Part shown: positions 11,388 to 21,515 of the stretch, piece after piece | Position numbering within the stretch: the stretch's first letter is position 1 | Layout of the letters: the number at the start of each line of letters is the position of its first letter | From: Trichomonas vaginalis G3 | Taxonomy: Eukaryota; Parabasalia; Trichomonadida; Trichomonadidae | DNA length: 64,000 nucleotides | Assembly: GCF_026262505.1 (NCBI RefSeq) | Contig: NC_067207.1 | Location: 9,702,082-9,766,081 of the forward strand | Direction: 5' to 3' | Program-made: the position numbers and the translations under genes | The notes under the pieces: generated by a model | The model's database searches: none | What the model saw: only the letters and a program-made list of their open reading frames with translations | What the model was told of the DNA's origin: nothing

Positions 11388-12416
11388 TTTATAACGGATT
11401 ATTCCACTTTTTTTGGATTTTCGTTTTTTTGCATTTTATTGGAATATAACGAATATTTTCATTTTTTGATTTGGTTTTCCCTATTAACTCAGTATGAATT
11501 ATATATATCACATATTTCAACTTATAAGATCTTTGATAATTTTTATAAATTTTAGTCAGCAATAATGAATGAGCATAATCATCTTGCATATGAGATAAAA
11601 AATCTAATGCAAGATTATTTTCAACATTAGAATAATGATTTGCTATAAATAAATGTTAATTTTATTTTTTAATGTTTATTTAGTTAAATCATATCTTTCA
11701 TGTAATTACAATGTATGATGTCTTAGTGTTGTCCATCAGTAATACCAAACATAGCTTTATAATGAGATGCTCTAAATGTTTTAAGTGATTCTCATCACTT
11801 TCAATTTGCATCCTTTCAATAATTCTCTTTCAAGCTTTTGATAATTTTGCGCACCAAAAATGCCTCCTACGCAACATAAAATACCATCACAGTAAAGCTG
11901 ATACGAAGCATTTGGAGCAATTTCATCATTTGATAAAAGAAAGTCTTAATTCTTTGAAGTTTGAATCTTCCAAATTTCTCATGTGATAACATGCCAATTT
12001 TATAAAAAAAATAGAAATCGAATTTTTTGAAAAGCCTAAAACCGAGCTTGATTTTTTAAAGGATATTCTTGTTTTTATTGATCGCTCTGGATTAATTATG
12101 CATATGGTGATAATGTTTTACTCCTCAACTCCGCAGGGTCAATAGAAGTCTGATCAAAAGAGTCAAAAAATTGACATGATTTATCGGTTTACAAGCCTGA
12201 ATTCAGATCCGAAAAATAAGATAAAGTATATCGCAATAAAATCCTTTAAAGTAACAATAAATATAATAGCTATCTGCAATATTATGACTCGAATAACTAA
12301 TTCATTAACATTCCGAAATCAATGCAATGGAGATAGTTATAATAAAATCATCCTTATCATCTTCTCACTCTTGTGTTGCAATACGAAGATCAAAAAGAGA
12401 TTCATCATGTTTTGGG
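11388..12416. other. intergenic region with a gene relic
   Basis: This holds the upstream region of the radial spoke gene, a minus-strand coding relic at about 11700-11995 (listed separately) and AT-rich sequence to 12416. A plus-strand frame at 12176-12424 is low complexity and is not called. Confidence 0.5.
11700..11995 (-). pseudogene. short coding relic of an unrecognised host protein
   Basis: On the minus strand one frame reads SNDEIAPNASYQLYCDGIL followed by CCVGGIFGAQNYQKLEREL, with balanced amino-acid composition unlike the surrounding AT-rich noise, but it has no start and is closed by stops on both sides. It looks like a fragment of a decayed gene. I do not recognise the family. 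Confidence 0.3.
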
Positions 12417-12890
12417 TTAATTAAACGCTGAGATGTCACTTTTATCATGGGAGTTGGAAAGGTTCGATATCTTTAGGAAGTCAAGATAGTAGTCAATATC
12501 ATTAAATGAAGCTTCTTCTTGCTTGAACTCTTCAACGCGCAAAGGACTATGTTTCTTCAAGTATTGAAGCCTGTTTTTGATACCATTAACTGCTCTCCCA
12601 GGGAGGTGCCTCTTAATTTCTACCCAATTAGTGCCATACTCTTCGAATTTTTCTAATAAAATTTGATCTTCGGTTGCATTCCATTTTTCGTGTGAAAGAG
12701 CTGGATCTAGATAGTTTTTCCATCGCTCTCGGCATTGACGAGCCGACCATCCTCCAACTTTATGTGCGATCTCTTTCCAATCAATGAATTCATTTTGCTG
12801 AACTGCCTTGAGGAGTCTTTCATCGTCTTGCTTAGAGAAATTACGCTTAACCCTGACAGTTCGTTGTATCTTAATAATTGACTTCCCCAT
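12417..12890 (-). CDS. small two-repeat Myb DNA-binding protein
   Basis: The chosen start (12890, MGKSIIKIQ) gives 157 residues; a 48-codon upstream extension is hydrophobic, AT-rich and lies across an initiator motif (TCATTC on the minus strand, +1 A at 12912), so it is rejected. Two Myb/SANT repeats follow: the first about residues 17-65 (F-SKQDDERLL...W...GGWSARQCRERW), the second about 69-115 (KWNATEDQILL...NW...LPGRAVNGIKNRL). The spaced aromatic residues and the third-helix recognition sequences (SARQCRERW and AVNGIKNR) indicate sequence-specific DNA binding. Small R2R3-type Myb proteins of this layout are the main transcription-factor class of Trichomonas and act at promoter Myb sites; a target cannot be named. 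The C-terminal ~40 residues are acidic and could be an activation segment. Confidence 0.88.
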   Translation of the reverse strand: MGKSIIKIQRTVRVKRNFSKQDDERLLKAVQQNEFIDWKEIAHKVGGWSARQCRERWKNYLDPALSHEKWNATEDQILLEKFEEYGTNWVEIKRHLPGRAVNGIKNRLQYLKKHSPLRVEEFKQEEASFNDIDYYLDFLKISNLSNSHDKSDISAFN

Positions 12891-12908
12891 TGCGAGATTG
12901 CTCAAATT

Positions 12909-12914
12909 GAATGA
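12909..12914 (-). promoter_or_regulatory. initiator (Inr) of the Myb gene
   Basis: On the minus strand TCATTC fits TCA(+1)YT; the +1 A is 22 bases before the chosen ATG at 12890. It supports the shorter protein. Confidence 0.4.
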
Positions 12915-13131
12915 TGGCTGTAGTATTGAAATTTCGGTTAGAATTTCAAAATCTTTTAAAAATAAATAACTGATATTAAATATAAAGATTAATTTGTTTA
13001 TGACAATAGAGGATTGAAAGAAATTAAAAGTCACCTTTTTGTCAGTTACAACATTTTAATTACAATACACTTAATTATAAGTACATTTGCTATAGTATTC
13101 AATGTATTAAAAAATTTGAGAAAAAATTAAA

Positions 13132-13137
13132 TTCATT
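13132..13137. repeat. target site duplication of Polinton 1, left
   Basis: TTCATT directly precedes the AGTAGTAGGG terminus and is repeated at 29609-29614 after the opposite terminus. A 6-bp duplication is diagnostic for Maverick/Polinton integration. Confidence 0.9.
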
Positions 13138-13581
13138 AGTAGTAGGGTATGAAGGGTTGTGTGACTTTTTTTGTTACATCTATATATAGACGATGCATTA
13201 AAATATATTTATAAATCATTAAAAAATTAACATTAATTTTAAAATAATTTATTTTTTATCTTTTATAAAAGAAGCTATATATAGATGATGTCAGATATTC
13301 CGCGATTAATTAAACATTGTTTAAACCCTGAATGGGTTAAACTTCAATTTAAAAATGAAGATTGTGAATTATTAAATGAATATGAAAGCCAAAATAAGCT
13401 AATGAGGTATAAATATAATGATAAAGAATATTTAATTTCATGGAATCAATGGAGTCATAATCAAAGACCTCATAAACGAGAAGAAGAAATTGAAAATAAT
13501 GAAATGGAAATCATTGATGACATTAAAGAGGATGGAATTCCTAAATTTTGTAGAAAAACCTTTAGAACTAAGTTAGGAGCA
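13138..13581 (+). repeat. Polinton 1 left terminal inverted repeat
   Basis: 444 bp starting AGTAGTAGGGTATGAAGGG; it matches the reverse complement of 29165-29608 with no mismatch or length difference found by eye. It contains the start of the TIR-encoded protein. Confidence 0.92.
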
Positions 13582-13868
13582 TATAAACGTAGAGTATTAA
13601 ATCCTGAATATCTTAAACATCAATTTAAAAAGGAAGACTGTGAATTATTAAACGCTAATGAATATGAAAATGCTAAATCAAAACTGAGGAAAAAGAATTT
13701 AACGGGTTTAAATATCATCCATGTAAAATTTTAGAACTTGGTAACGAAAAACTTCAGAAAAAATTAAACGAAAGACTATCAAAAGATAAAGTTGAAAGAG
13801 TAAATAAACTCGCTAAAGGTAATGGTAATGATGAAGATGAATTTGATGAGTTCAACATTGAACTTTAA
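13285..13868 (+). pseudogene. TIR-encoded protein of Polinton 1, unrecognised family
   Basis: The protein begins MMSDIPRLIKHC inside the left TIR and runs out of it. It has two related ~50-residue units, each with LNPE(W/Y)-x-K-x-QFK-x-EDCELLN, and an acidic linker; the end reads DEFDEFNIEL. Because the TIR is duplicated, the first ~95 residues are also encoded at the right end. I do not recognise the family; a DNA- or end-binding role is only a guess from its position. The gene is broken (about one break). Confidence 0.6.
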
Positions 13869-13872
13869 GAAA

Positions 13873-14241
13873 CTAATGATTATTTGAATTTATGAAATCA
13901 ATTATTTGATTCATTCTTTCTTCAATCTCTTCTATTCTTTTTGTTAAATCATCAATTTTCATTAATGAGGTGATTCTTGATTGAGGAATAGATTTCAAAC
14001 TAACCACTCCTTTTATTTTTGAAATTTTGAATCCATCAACTTTAAACATTTTATTCAATTTACACGTTGTCAATTCTTCAAATAATTTTTTATTATTAGC
14101 ATAATAGTCATTAAATTCTTCAACAGATGAAAAAATTTTTATTTCAGTAATTGGTTTAACAACGTTTATTTTTTGTTGAACATTTTCACTTTCACTTATT
14201 TCTTCCTCCTCTGTTTCATTTATTTTTAAAATCGGTTTCAT
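13873..14241 (-). CDS. small coiled-coil element protein
   Basis: A 122-residue frame with an acidic N-terminus, a central folded-looking part (EIKIFSSVEEFNDYYANN) and a C-terminal coiled coil (LTKRIEEIEERMNQII). It is conserved at 35758-36102 in Polinton 2 (114 residues; a short acidic stretch near the N-terminus differs), which argues for real coding. Its function is unknown; it lies convergent to the TIR gene and divergent from the next gene. Confidence 0.65.
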   Translation of the reverse strand: MKPILKINETEEEEISESENVQQKINVVKPITEIKIFSSVEEFNDYYANNKKLFEELTTCKLNKMFKVDGFKISKIKGVVSLKSIPQSRITSLMKIDDLTKRIEEIEERMNQIIDFINSNNH

Positions 14242-14308
14242 TTATCATTAAATAAAAATTAGAATATAAGTGATGAAAATGAATTTTTTAATTAATATTA
14301 AATCAGAA

Positions 14309-14543
14309 ATGGCGGCAGGATTCTTTAAAAATTATGGATGGAATTAAGAAAGCTGCGGGTTGGGTTTATAAAAAGATTATTAAACCCGTTGCAAACTTTT
14401 TGGCACCAGTAGCGAAAACGGCAGGAACTATCATAGGTGGAGTATTAGGTACTAAAGCAGGTAATCCGGCGATGGGAGCACAAGCAGGTAACGCAATTGG
14501 TGGAATAGCTGAAGGAATACTTAATAAAATAGGAGGTAGATAG
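14309..14543 (+). pseudogene. small Gly/Ala-rich amphipathic protein (minor virion-type)
   Basis: It begins MAAGFFKN; the matching 78-residue frame in Polinton 2 (36170-36406) is whole and reads MAAGFFKKLW, then a basic amphipathic stretch (GWVYKKIIKPVANF), then a Gly/Ala-rich hydrophobic part (TAGTIIGGVLGTKAG). This composition is like small membrane-active or core virion proteins of adeno- and Polinton-like viruses; the role is inference. The copy here is broken (about one break). Confidence 0.55.
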
Positions 14544-14572
14544 TGGAAAAATAAATTATTTTAAAATTATTT

Positions 14573-14788
14573 TTATCTTAGTATCGGTTGTAGTCTTTGA
14601 TAAACTTTTTCTCCTTTATTTAAAATTTCTCTTATTGGGGCAGCTTTTGGTGTTATTGATTCAGCAACGTCACTAATTGCTTCTTTATTCTTAAATATCC
14701 AATTTGCTCCCTTCTTCAATGTTTCCCAAACTTTACTCGCTCCTCTTTTTACTCTATTCCACAGTTTCTTAAATATACCTGCAGCCAT
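14573..14788 (-). CDS. small basic amphipathic protein (minor virion-type)
   Basis: A 71-residue protein beginning MAAGIFKKLWNRVKRGASK, with Lys/Arg/Trp amphipathic helices and no acidic domain. It shares its first ten residues in style with the neighbouring plus-strand protein (MAAG-F/I-FKKLW), so the two are probably paralogues facing each other. It is conserved at 36431-36646. A membrane- or DNA-interacting virion role is inferred from composition. Confidence 0.6.
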   Translation of the reverse strand: MAAGIFKKLWNRVKRGASKVWETLKKGANWIFKNKEAISDVAESITPKAAPIREILNKGEKVYQRLQPILR

Positions 14789-14857
14789 AGTTGATTATTT
14801 CATTAAAATTAAAAATTCATTTTCATCTTTTAATTTTGATTTTTTATTTATTAATAA

Positions 14858-16497
14858 ATGACGACTAACTATTTAGTGCCAAACACCAAACCGATTAATG
14901 GAAATGTGTTTCATTCATTCGAAAAGATAAATGAAATATTCGCAAAGAATGACGGTAGAAGATATTATAGAGAACTTGAAAGTTCATGCTATGACTCTGA
15001 TGCTCCATATTTTGATGATAAACAAACTCATTTAAGAATTACAAATCCGGCTCATGATGTGAACCAATTAGGTGACACATATATTAAACGCAAAGTTAAA
15101 GCAACTCTAGTTTCAAATAAAGTTTTCACATGTGATGCCGCTTTTAAATGTATGCGTTTATTCGTTGGTTACAAATCATCAAATCAAAGCTTTAAACAAT
15201 TAGAAGTAGAAACCGAAAGAGGTGATGCCGGTTATCTTCAGATGGATTGCGCCCGTGAATCTTTTGCATTTGCAACATATAAACCAAAATCAGAAAGGAA
15301 AGTTAAAAAGTTTGTTCATTCGTTATATAATAATGTTCAAAAATATGATAACTCAGTATGTGGTAAATATATTGACCCTTCAGAAGTTTTCAAGAAAGCA
15401 AATGAAGAAGTTGATGTCACTTTTGATATGATTATTCCGGTAAATGATTTGTTAGCATTTCAGGCGTTCGATGATTATCCTAAATCATTTGGTGATATCA
15501 TTCTTAAATATTATGTTTTCAGGGATACTTTAGTATTTTGTCAGGTTGACCCGTTAAGAGTTGCTGATTTACAAAATTACGTTTATGAAAAGATAACTGA
15601 TGAAAATTATGAAAAGATTATGAATCATGTTTATAAATATGATCGCAAATTCCAACAAATCGGACTTCCTGCCAAATTAATTACAAGCTTAGCCGCTACA
15701 TCTGCTGACGCAACAGTTGATGACGTTATTATTTCATGCACAAAGATGGAAGTTTTAGAGGATAAATGCATTACACCAGGATACGGTTTAATTGAAGAAT
15801 CAGTTAAAGCAATACCACGTTTATTTAGTAAGGAAGATCCATTCATGATTCCAGCTCAACATATTGACGTTCGTTCACTAAATGGAGGTTGCATCACTCC
15901 TGAAGGTATTAGCTCAGATTTCTCATACGCTCTTCATAATGTTACAGATGTTGTGTTAACATTTCCGAAGAATGCAATGCAAAGAACGGTTTTAGAAAAT
16001 CCAATGCTTCGAGGTCTTCAGGTCACTATAGATTCCAGAAACTTCCCCGATCAAGCGATGACCACAGTGGGTGACATATTCTTTACACGTATGCTTCAAG
16101 CTTCTGATTTAGATGGAGTGAATGAATGCACGGAAGAATACGAGGACTCATTAACTAAACCACTGAATGATGATGATGGCGCGCCATTAGCTAGAACATG
16201 GAAAGACCAAACTTCATTCTTATGCACTATTCCAGTTCAACGTGATGGAGCGGGTATATTCTTTGATGGATTAGAAACTTTCAACTCACAAGTTACAGTA
16301 CAAGTGAAAGCTTATCCAATCATTCAGGGTGAAAATGACACTTACTGTTCAAAGGTGACAATCCTCCTCAGGTTTGGTTTACTAGGACTACATATTGGAC
16401 ATGGACACCAGATGAAGGTTTGAAATATCATCCAACAGGTACACCACCGCAGTATAGAAGTTCATATGATGAAATATTGATGAATAGAAATGTTTAA
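14858..16497 (+). pseudogene. capsid-like protein of the Polinton 1/2 family
   Basis: A ~545-residue protein starting MTTNYLVPNTKPINGN; size, beta-rich composition, position beside the packaging ATPase and conservation make it the best candidate for the major capsid protein of this family, but I cannot see a diagnostic motif by eye. The first 521 codons are uninterrupted; about one break lies near the end. The matching gene in Polinton 2 is split by Polinton 3. Its start is preceded by a T-rich leader (TTTTTTATTTATTAATAA) typical of the element genes. Alternative: another large virion protein. Confidence 0.5.
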
Positions 16498-16521
16498 AAT
16501 TATAAATTTATTTTTGATTAA

Positions 16522-17349
16522 ATGGATTTAAATTCATACACTCCCTATGAAGAATTAGCAGGAGTATATAATACATACGTAGATGATATGATTAATGAAG
16601 CATTGAGTGATAATAGAAATGCTCTATCTAAGGAAAAATTAATGAAAATTCCATATTCTGAATGTTACTTAAATTCAATCACTGCAGCAATTGGTAAACA
16701 AAATAAAGGTAAAACATTAACGATATTAAAACAAATTATCATTATTGCTAACACTTCCCCCATTCACATGTGTTAATTTATATCAACCGTTCAGGTTCAC
16801 CTTCAGATGATACATTTGAATCTTTAAAGCATTTAATCAAAATTCCAATTATTTATTTATCACAAGAAGAAGCAGAAGATTATTTAAAAAAACTTTTTAA
16901 TGTATAAAGAATTATATAATACAATCAAGAAGCAAGGATTAGAGGATAAAATTATTGATAAACAACGGGATGAATTATTTGAAACACTTTCTATTTCAAA
17001 TTTTGATAGAGAATTTTTGCATTCACTCATTTTTCTAGATGATGCAGTGAAATCAAAACTAATAACAAACGAGAAATCATATTTTAATCAATTATTAACT
17101 CAATGTCGACACATTCAGTGTTCATTCTTTATGGCTGTTCAATATTTCAAAGCATTAAGCACAAACATTAAATCAAATCTATCAACACTTTTCATTTTCA
17201 GTGGGTTTAGTCGTCAACAGTTGAACGTTATGCTTTATCAAGTGAATTTACCAATGAGCATTAATGAACTTTACACACAATATCAGCAATTAGGTGAACA
17301 TGGAAAAATAATAGTTGATTTAAATAAAGGAAGTGTTAAATTTGATTAA
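16522..17349 (+). pseudogene. Polinton packaging ATPase (FtsK/HerA type), broken
   Basis: The gene follows the capsid-like gene by 24 bases. It shows a Walker A-like loop (GKQNKGKT), a hydrophobic strand followed by an acidic pair (FLDDAVK) as Walker B, and a C-terminal FSGFSRQQLNVM block that resembles FQGFSRYDIELIW in the ATPase of Polinton 3. Length and place fit the genome-packaging ATPase of Polintons. About two breaks. Confidence 0.65.
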
Positions 17350-17935
17350 CTTTTTATAATTAATTTTTATTTTTTATTTATAATTAAACATGACAGAAAT
17401 AGCAAATCTTCTACAGGTTCATTAAAACAAGGGACAAACAAAAGGGGTGCATATAATAGAACTATGAAAGTTCCTGATGGAATGAAAGAATTAGTTCATA
17501 TTGTTGCTGGTCTTCAAAAAGATGTTAAACAAATGAGAAACGTTTTAACATTACCAGAAGCTCAAGCATATGCCAAACGTCATGGTCCAAATTGGGAAGC
17601 ACACGAAGCAGACATTACGGGTCCAAATGGAAAACCCGATGGTATAAATGAAGTTTTCGTTACTGATGGTCAAGGTAATATTAAAGTCATAAATGGTTAT
17701 AAATTAACTATATCTGATTATCCTAAACGTAAAGCATATAATGAACGTTATCCTATGCAATTTGATGAAAATGGAAAAGCTGTTAAACAATACATTGGAG
17801 AAGGTGAAAATGGTCCAATTAATTCATACCGTCATAATCCATATTCTTATTTCAATGAAGAATTAAATGCTATTGAAGAGGGACCGGATGGATTACCACG
17901 ATATTCTAACCAGTTTGATGGTCAATATGCAAATA

Positions 17936-19237
17936 TAGGGTGTCCAAAGGTGTGTTTAGCACAAACCTGAATACTGCGAATAGAAATAAACAAGTTACAT
18001 ATATATAAAGTTTATTTAAATATAATCACCATTGGATTCAATCACGTGTTCGCAGCGATCGATCCAGGCTTGAAAGACACGCTTTAAATCATCATGAGAA
18101 AATTGCTCAAATTGCTCTCTTACAAAATTTTCAAGATCATCTGGACTCGCGAATTCGCGTCCTTCAGCTCTCTTTTTTAGCGTGCCGAATAAATAAAAGT
18201 CAGAGGGTGCAATATCAGGTGAATAAATTGGGTTTGGAAAACTTTGACATTGTTTTCCACCAAGTAATTCATTACCTTATGACTTTTGTGAACTCTTGAA
18301 TTATCAAAATGAATTGCAAACTTTTGTTTTTGTTGTTTGGATTTCTCAAACTCATCAGAATTGATAATTTGAGTAAGAACATTGTCAATTAGATACTGAG
18401 CATTCATCGTATTAGGTTTTTGAAGAATATCAATTGCGATGATGCCATTCACGCCCCAAAAAACCGACAACATCATCATTGGTGTGTCAATTTTTTTCTT
18501 CGGGAATGTTTGCGGATTTTCATCCTTCGGGATCCACATGGTTTTGGCTTCTGTTGCATATTGAAACCAAGACTCGTCCCTGTTACTAAAAAGCGAAACT
18601 TCTTGGATTGATACGCACCCAATATAGAGAGGAGCTCTTTCGAAGATTGGACTCTAGATTTTTTTTGAACTGAATTAAGGTTGTGCGGAACCCAACGTGT
18701 ATACGCTAGTTTGTAGTTCAAATAATTGTGCAGATAATAACTGACTGTTGTACGTGGTATCTTTGTCATCTCCTCTATCCTTCTGAGTGATGCTCTTGGG
18801 TCTTCATCTAGCGCTTGAAGAATTGCTTTGATTTTTCTTTGATCCGGCGATTTTTTGTCAATTTTTATGATGGGCGCCTTTTTGTTCATGAAGTGATACA
18901 TCCTAACATGATACGTTACAGTGGAATAGCTAGGAGCATCCATACCGAAGCATTTTACCAATGTCTCGTAGATTTTTTTACAGTCTTTGTATGTTTTTGC
19001 AAGAGCGAGGATGTTTTCTTTATGATTCATTAAAAAAATGAAAAAAATCCCGCCAAAATTTCCCGCGAAACCGCCTCTTGTCTCAAAATTCATTTTATAT
19101 CCCGGCATGGCGCCAAAATACAACATACTCATCATATACATATATTCATATTTTTTATTATATATTTATAATCAGCATATATCTCCTTTAATAGTCTCAT
19201 ATAGAGCGCTGTGCTAAACGCACCTTTGGACACCCTA
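17936..19237. mobile_element. mariner transposon, Tvmar type
   Basis: A 1302-bp insertion with 28-bp TIRs starting TAGGGTGTCCAAAGGTG; one mismatch separates the two ends. It is flanked by a TA duplication (17934-17935 and 19238-19239), and the empty site is seen at about 63110 in Polinton 2. Length, TA target and the transposase motifs identify a mariner; T. vaginalis is known to carry the abundant mariner Tvmar1 of this size, and this is very likely a copy. Because the insertion is absent from Polinton 2, it came after the two Polinton copies separated. Confidence 0.93.
18016..19030 (-). pseudogene. mariner transposase, frameshifted
   Basis: The start is MNHKENILALAK at 19030; an upstream in-frame extension covers TIR-proximal DNA and is rejected. 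The N-terminal part has paired helix-turn-helix regions (YKDCKKIYETLVKCFG and ASLRRIEEMTKIPRTTVSYY). The catalytic core shows DESWF (first Asp), HFDNSRVHKSH (second Asp) and SPDIAPSDFYLF (third Asp), with spacing consistent with the DD34D signature of mariner. At least two frameshifts, near 18595 and near 18235, disrupt the frame, so this copy cannot make full transposase. The stop is at 18016-18018. Confidence 0.85.
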
Positions 19238-19625
19238 TATTAGACCTGAAATTTCAGCTAAGAAATTCTTTAAAGTTGCTTTATTCGATCCAGTTTTCGC
19301 AAATGTTAAAGATGAACTTAAACAGCAATTCCAACCAATTATAGTAGCAAGAATTGCATCAGGTGCTTTATCTCAAGCATTCAAAGATTTAATTAAGAAA
19401 CCATTATATCAGCAACGAGGTTTAACTTATGATTTAGTTAAGGAATCAGATAAAAGAAAATTTGAGAAATCAGATGATTATAAGAATGCAATTAATGAAT
19501 ATATTCGGTCTATTAATTTCGATGAAACAGCTAAAAATCAACTTCATGAACAAATACAGGGAATAATAGATTCAAAAGTTCCAGCAAAATAAAAGTTTAA
19601 ATATATTTTTTTTATTCGAATATAA

Positions 19626-20300
19626 ATGAGAAGACGTTTCACTAGTCAAAAGAACACTAACGCAAAAGCAGAGATTACGGTTGGTTATAACGTAAATGAT
19701 GATAAATCACGAATTATTCAAAATGTTAAAGTTAATGTTAGCCCTGAATTAACAAGGTCAGCAACTCAACCAAATTTATTAACTCGTGACTTACCGAAGA
19801 ATGAGGAGAATAAAAAAACCATGAGAATGGAGACCCAATCATTTTATCTGAACCCGGTAAAGAACCTGTTGAAATTCCCACTTATCCAACATACCCCCCA
19901 CCTCTTTCATCAAACATCGAGAACCCATATAAAATAGATATTAATTCTGAATTAATGAAAATTTACCGTGATATAATAATTAATAATTATGATTCAATAA
20001 TAAATTTAATTGACACCCCGGTTTAATTATTTACTTATGAATCATTAATTCACATTATCGCCATTCTTTGTGATGTTCAAGATTCAGACGTTAAGATTCA
20101 ATTTTTCATAGATGATGAGGTTCATGCTGCGGAACAGTTGCAAAAATAAATCCTATAAAGGATATTAGCACAATTAAGATATCAAAGAACGGAACAACAA
20201 CTGAACTTCATTTAACATATAATGATAAAAATAGTTGATGATATAAAATATCACGAAAAATTCTTTGTTAAGGCTATTTAATATTCAAGCATTAACATTA
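19626..20300 (+). pseudogene. unrecognised element gene, broken
   Basis: It begins MRRRFTSQKNTNAKAEITV after an AT-rich leader (TTTTTTTATTCGAATATAA). The N-terminal part has a basic start and Ser/Thr/Pro-rich linkers; later parts look helical (INSELMKIYRDIIIN; ESLIHIIAILCDVQD). A second copy is at 63499 to the window end. The basic start and position after structural genes suggest a virion or DNA-associated protein; I cannot name it. Several breaks. Confidence 0.45.
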
Positions 20301-20351
20301 TCGAATAATAATCCTTTGAATCATAATCAATAATAATTGACCTTTCACCAG

Positions 20352-20790
20352 TTTCTATCGTTTGTTTATTTCTTTTTGTTCCCCACTATCCGGATCGGTC
20401 ATTGTAATTGTTTTTGTTATAGTATCAGCTTTATCTTTAACTTCAATCTTTTTTCCATCGGGATATTTAAACCAAAATTCCAAAAATTCGATATTGTCAA
20501 TCTGTTCATATTTTAATCTATCAATTACATTTTTAATACCATCTGAAAATCTTATGAAATGGTCATTATATGGGTTTGATTGAACTAAATTTGAATGAAG
20601 TGAAATATAACCTGTTGATGAATATGACACTGACTCATATTTTCTGAAAACACTAAAATTATAACATGAATGAATTTCTTATTCGTTGAATTTATGAATT
20701 CTTGAGGTAATCTTATTCTAGTTTTATTTATCACTGGAAAATAACGCTTTACCATATTTTTAATCGTAATAAAAAATGTCAATTATCAAT
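20352..20790 (-). pseudogene. virion-type protein fragment
   Basis: Minus-strand frames hold ...RIRLPQEFINSTNKKFIHV at one end and a beta-rich part (SYSSTGYISLHSNLVQSNP; EFWFKYPDGKKIEVKDKAD) at the other. The style recalls minor capsid/penton proteins of Polinton-like viruses, and its partner may be the sequence just to the right. It is broken; function is inferred only from style and context. Confidence 0.35.
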
Positions 20791-20799
20791 ATTATTTCG

Positions 20800-21480
20800 A
20801 ATAATAACTGTGAATTAAATTTAAACAGTTAGCGGAATTTATAATGTTACTCTCGTTTCTGTGAGTGGTAAATTTAATCCCATTCTTTTAGACCCTTCAG
20901 ATTATATATCATTTATTAAAGATGACCATGAAAAAACGTATGATATGTATATAAATAATGTGATCGCGAAAGGGGATATCAACATGATTTTAAGTTATTT
21001 AAATGAATCATTTATCGTATGGTATGAAGAAAATTTTAAATCAAAACCTGATAAAACTTTTTGAACTTGATGAATAAATAACCTTATTTAAATTTCCGCT
21101 GAAAATTAAATTTTGTACTCCTCATCTTCGTTCATTGTTGGGGATATTAAATTTTGAAAAAGATGTTGGGGATGTTTTGTATTCTGACACTGGTTCCAAT
21201 TTCATTTTAATCAAATGTTGATAAAGTTAATACCCCAATGAGAATTTTCACATCAAACATTAGACCCTAACTCTTACCCATCAATACAAAACATTTTATC
21301 CATTAACTTAAACACATTTTCTTTATCATATCCGTTTCAATTATCCGGGAATTCATTTATTCTTCATTCAAAAGATTTATCAAATATTAAATTTAGAATA
21401 ACTGACCTATTTGATTGTGATTTAGAATTTATGAATGAAATATTATGGCAATTTTCAAATAGAAAAAATAGCTGATGAGA
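20800..21480 (+). pseudogene. penton-like fragment
   Basis: Short plus-strand frames include GKFNPILLDPSDYISFIK and, near the right end, LSNIKFRITDLFDCDLEF. The latter resembles the C-terminal strand NLKDMQFRLVDFQGEPVEL of a Polinton 3 virion protein (55558-56334). I read this as the remains of a minor capsid-type gene with several breaks. Confidence 0.35.
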
Positions 21481-21515
21481 TAACGGATTAAAATTTATTT
21501 TTTAAATCATAATAA

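Larger units (their letters stand above)
17390..19592 (+). pseudogene. structural-type element gene split by a mariner
   Basis: It begins [15 protein letters not shown] after another T-rich leader. The encoded protein has a coiled-coil segment ([19 protein letters not shown]), a Gly/Asn-rich middle ([20 protein letters not shown]) and a helical C-terminal part (ISAKKFFKVALFDPVF). The family is unknown to me; its place after capsid and ATPase suggests a virion component. It is interrupted by the mariner at 17936-19237; Polinton 2 (62571-63464) has the uninterrupted site. It is broken besides the insertion. Confidence 0.55.

Noticed and set aside
12176-12424. 82-codon plus-strand frame before the Myb gene
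   Set aside because: Ile/Lys/Asn-rich low complexity, typical chance frame in AT-rich DNA.
12891-13034. N-terminal 48-codon extension of the Myb protein
   Set aside because: Hydrophobic AT-rich sequence not typical of Myb proteins, and an initiator motif lies between it and the second ATG.
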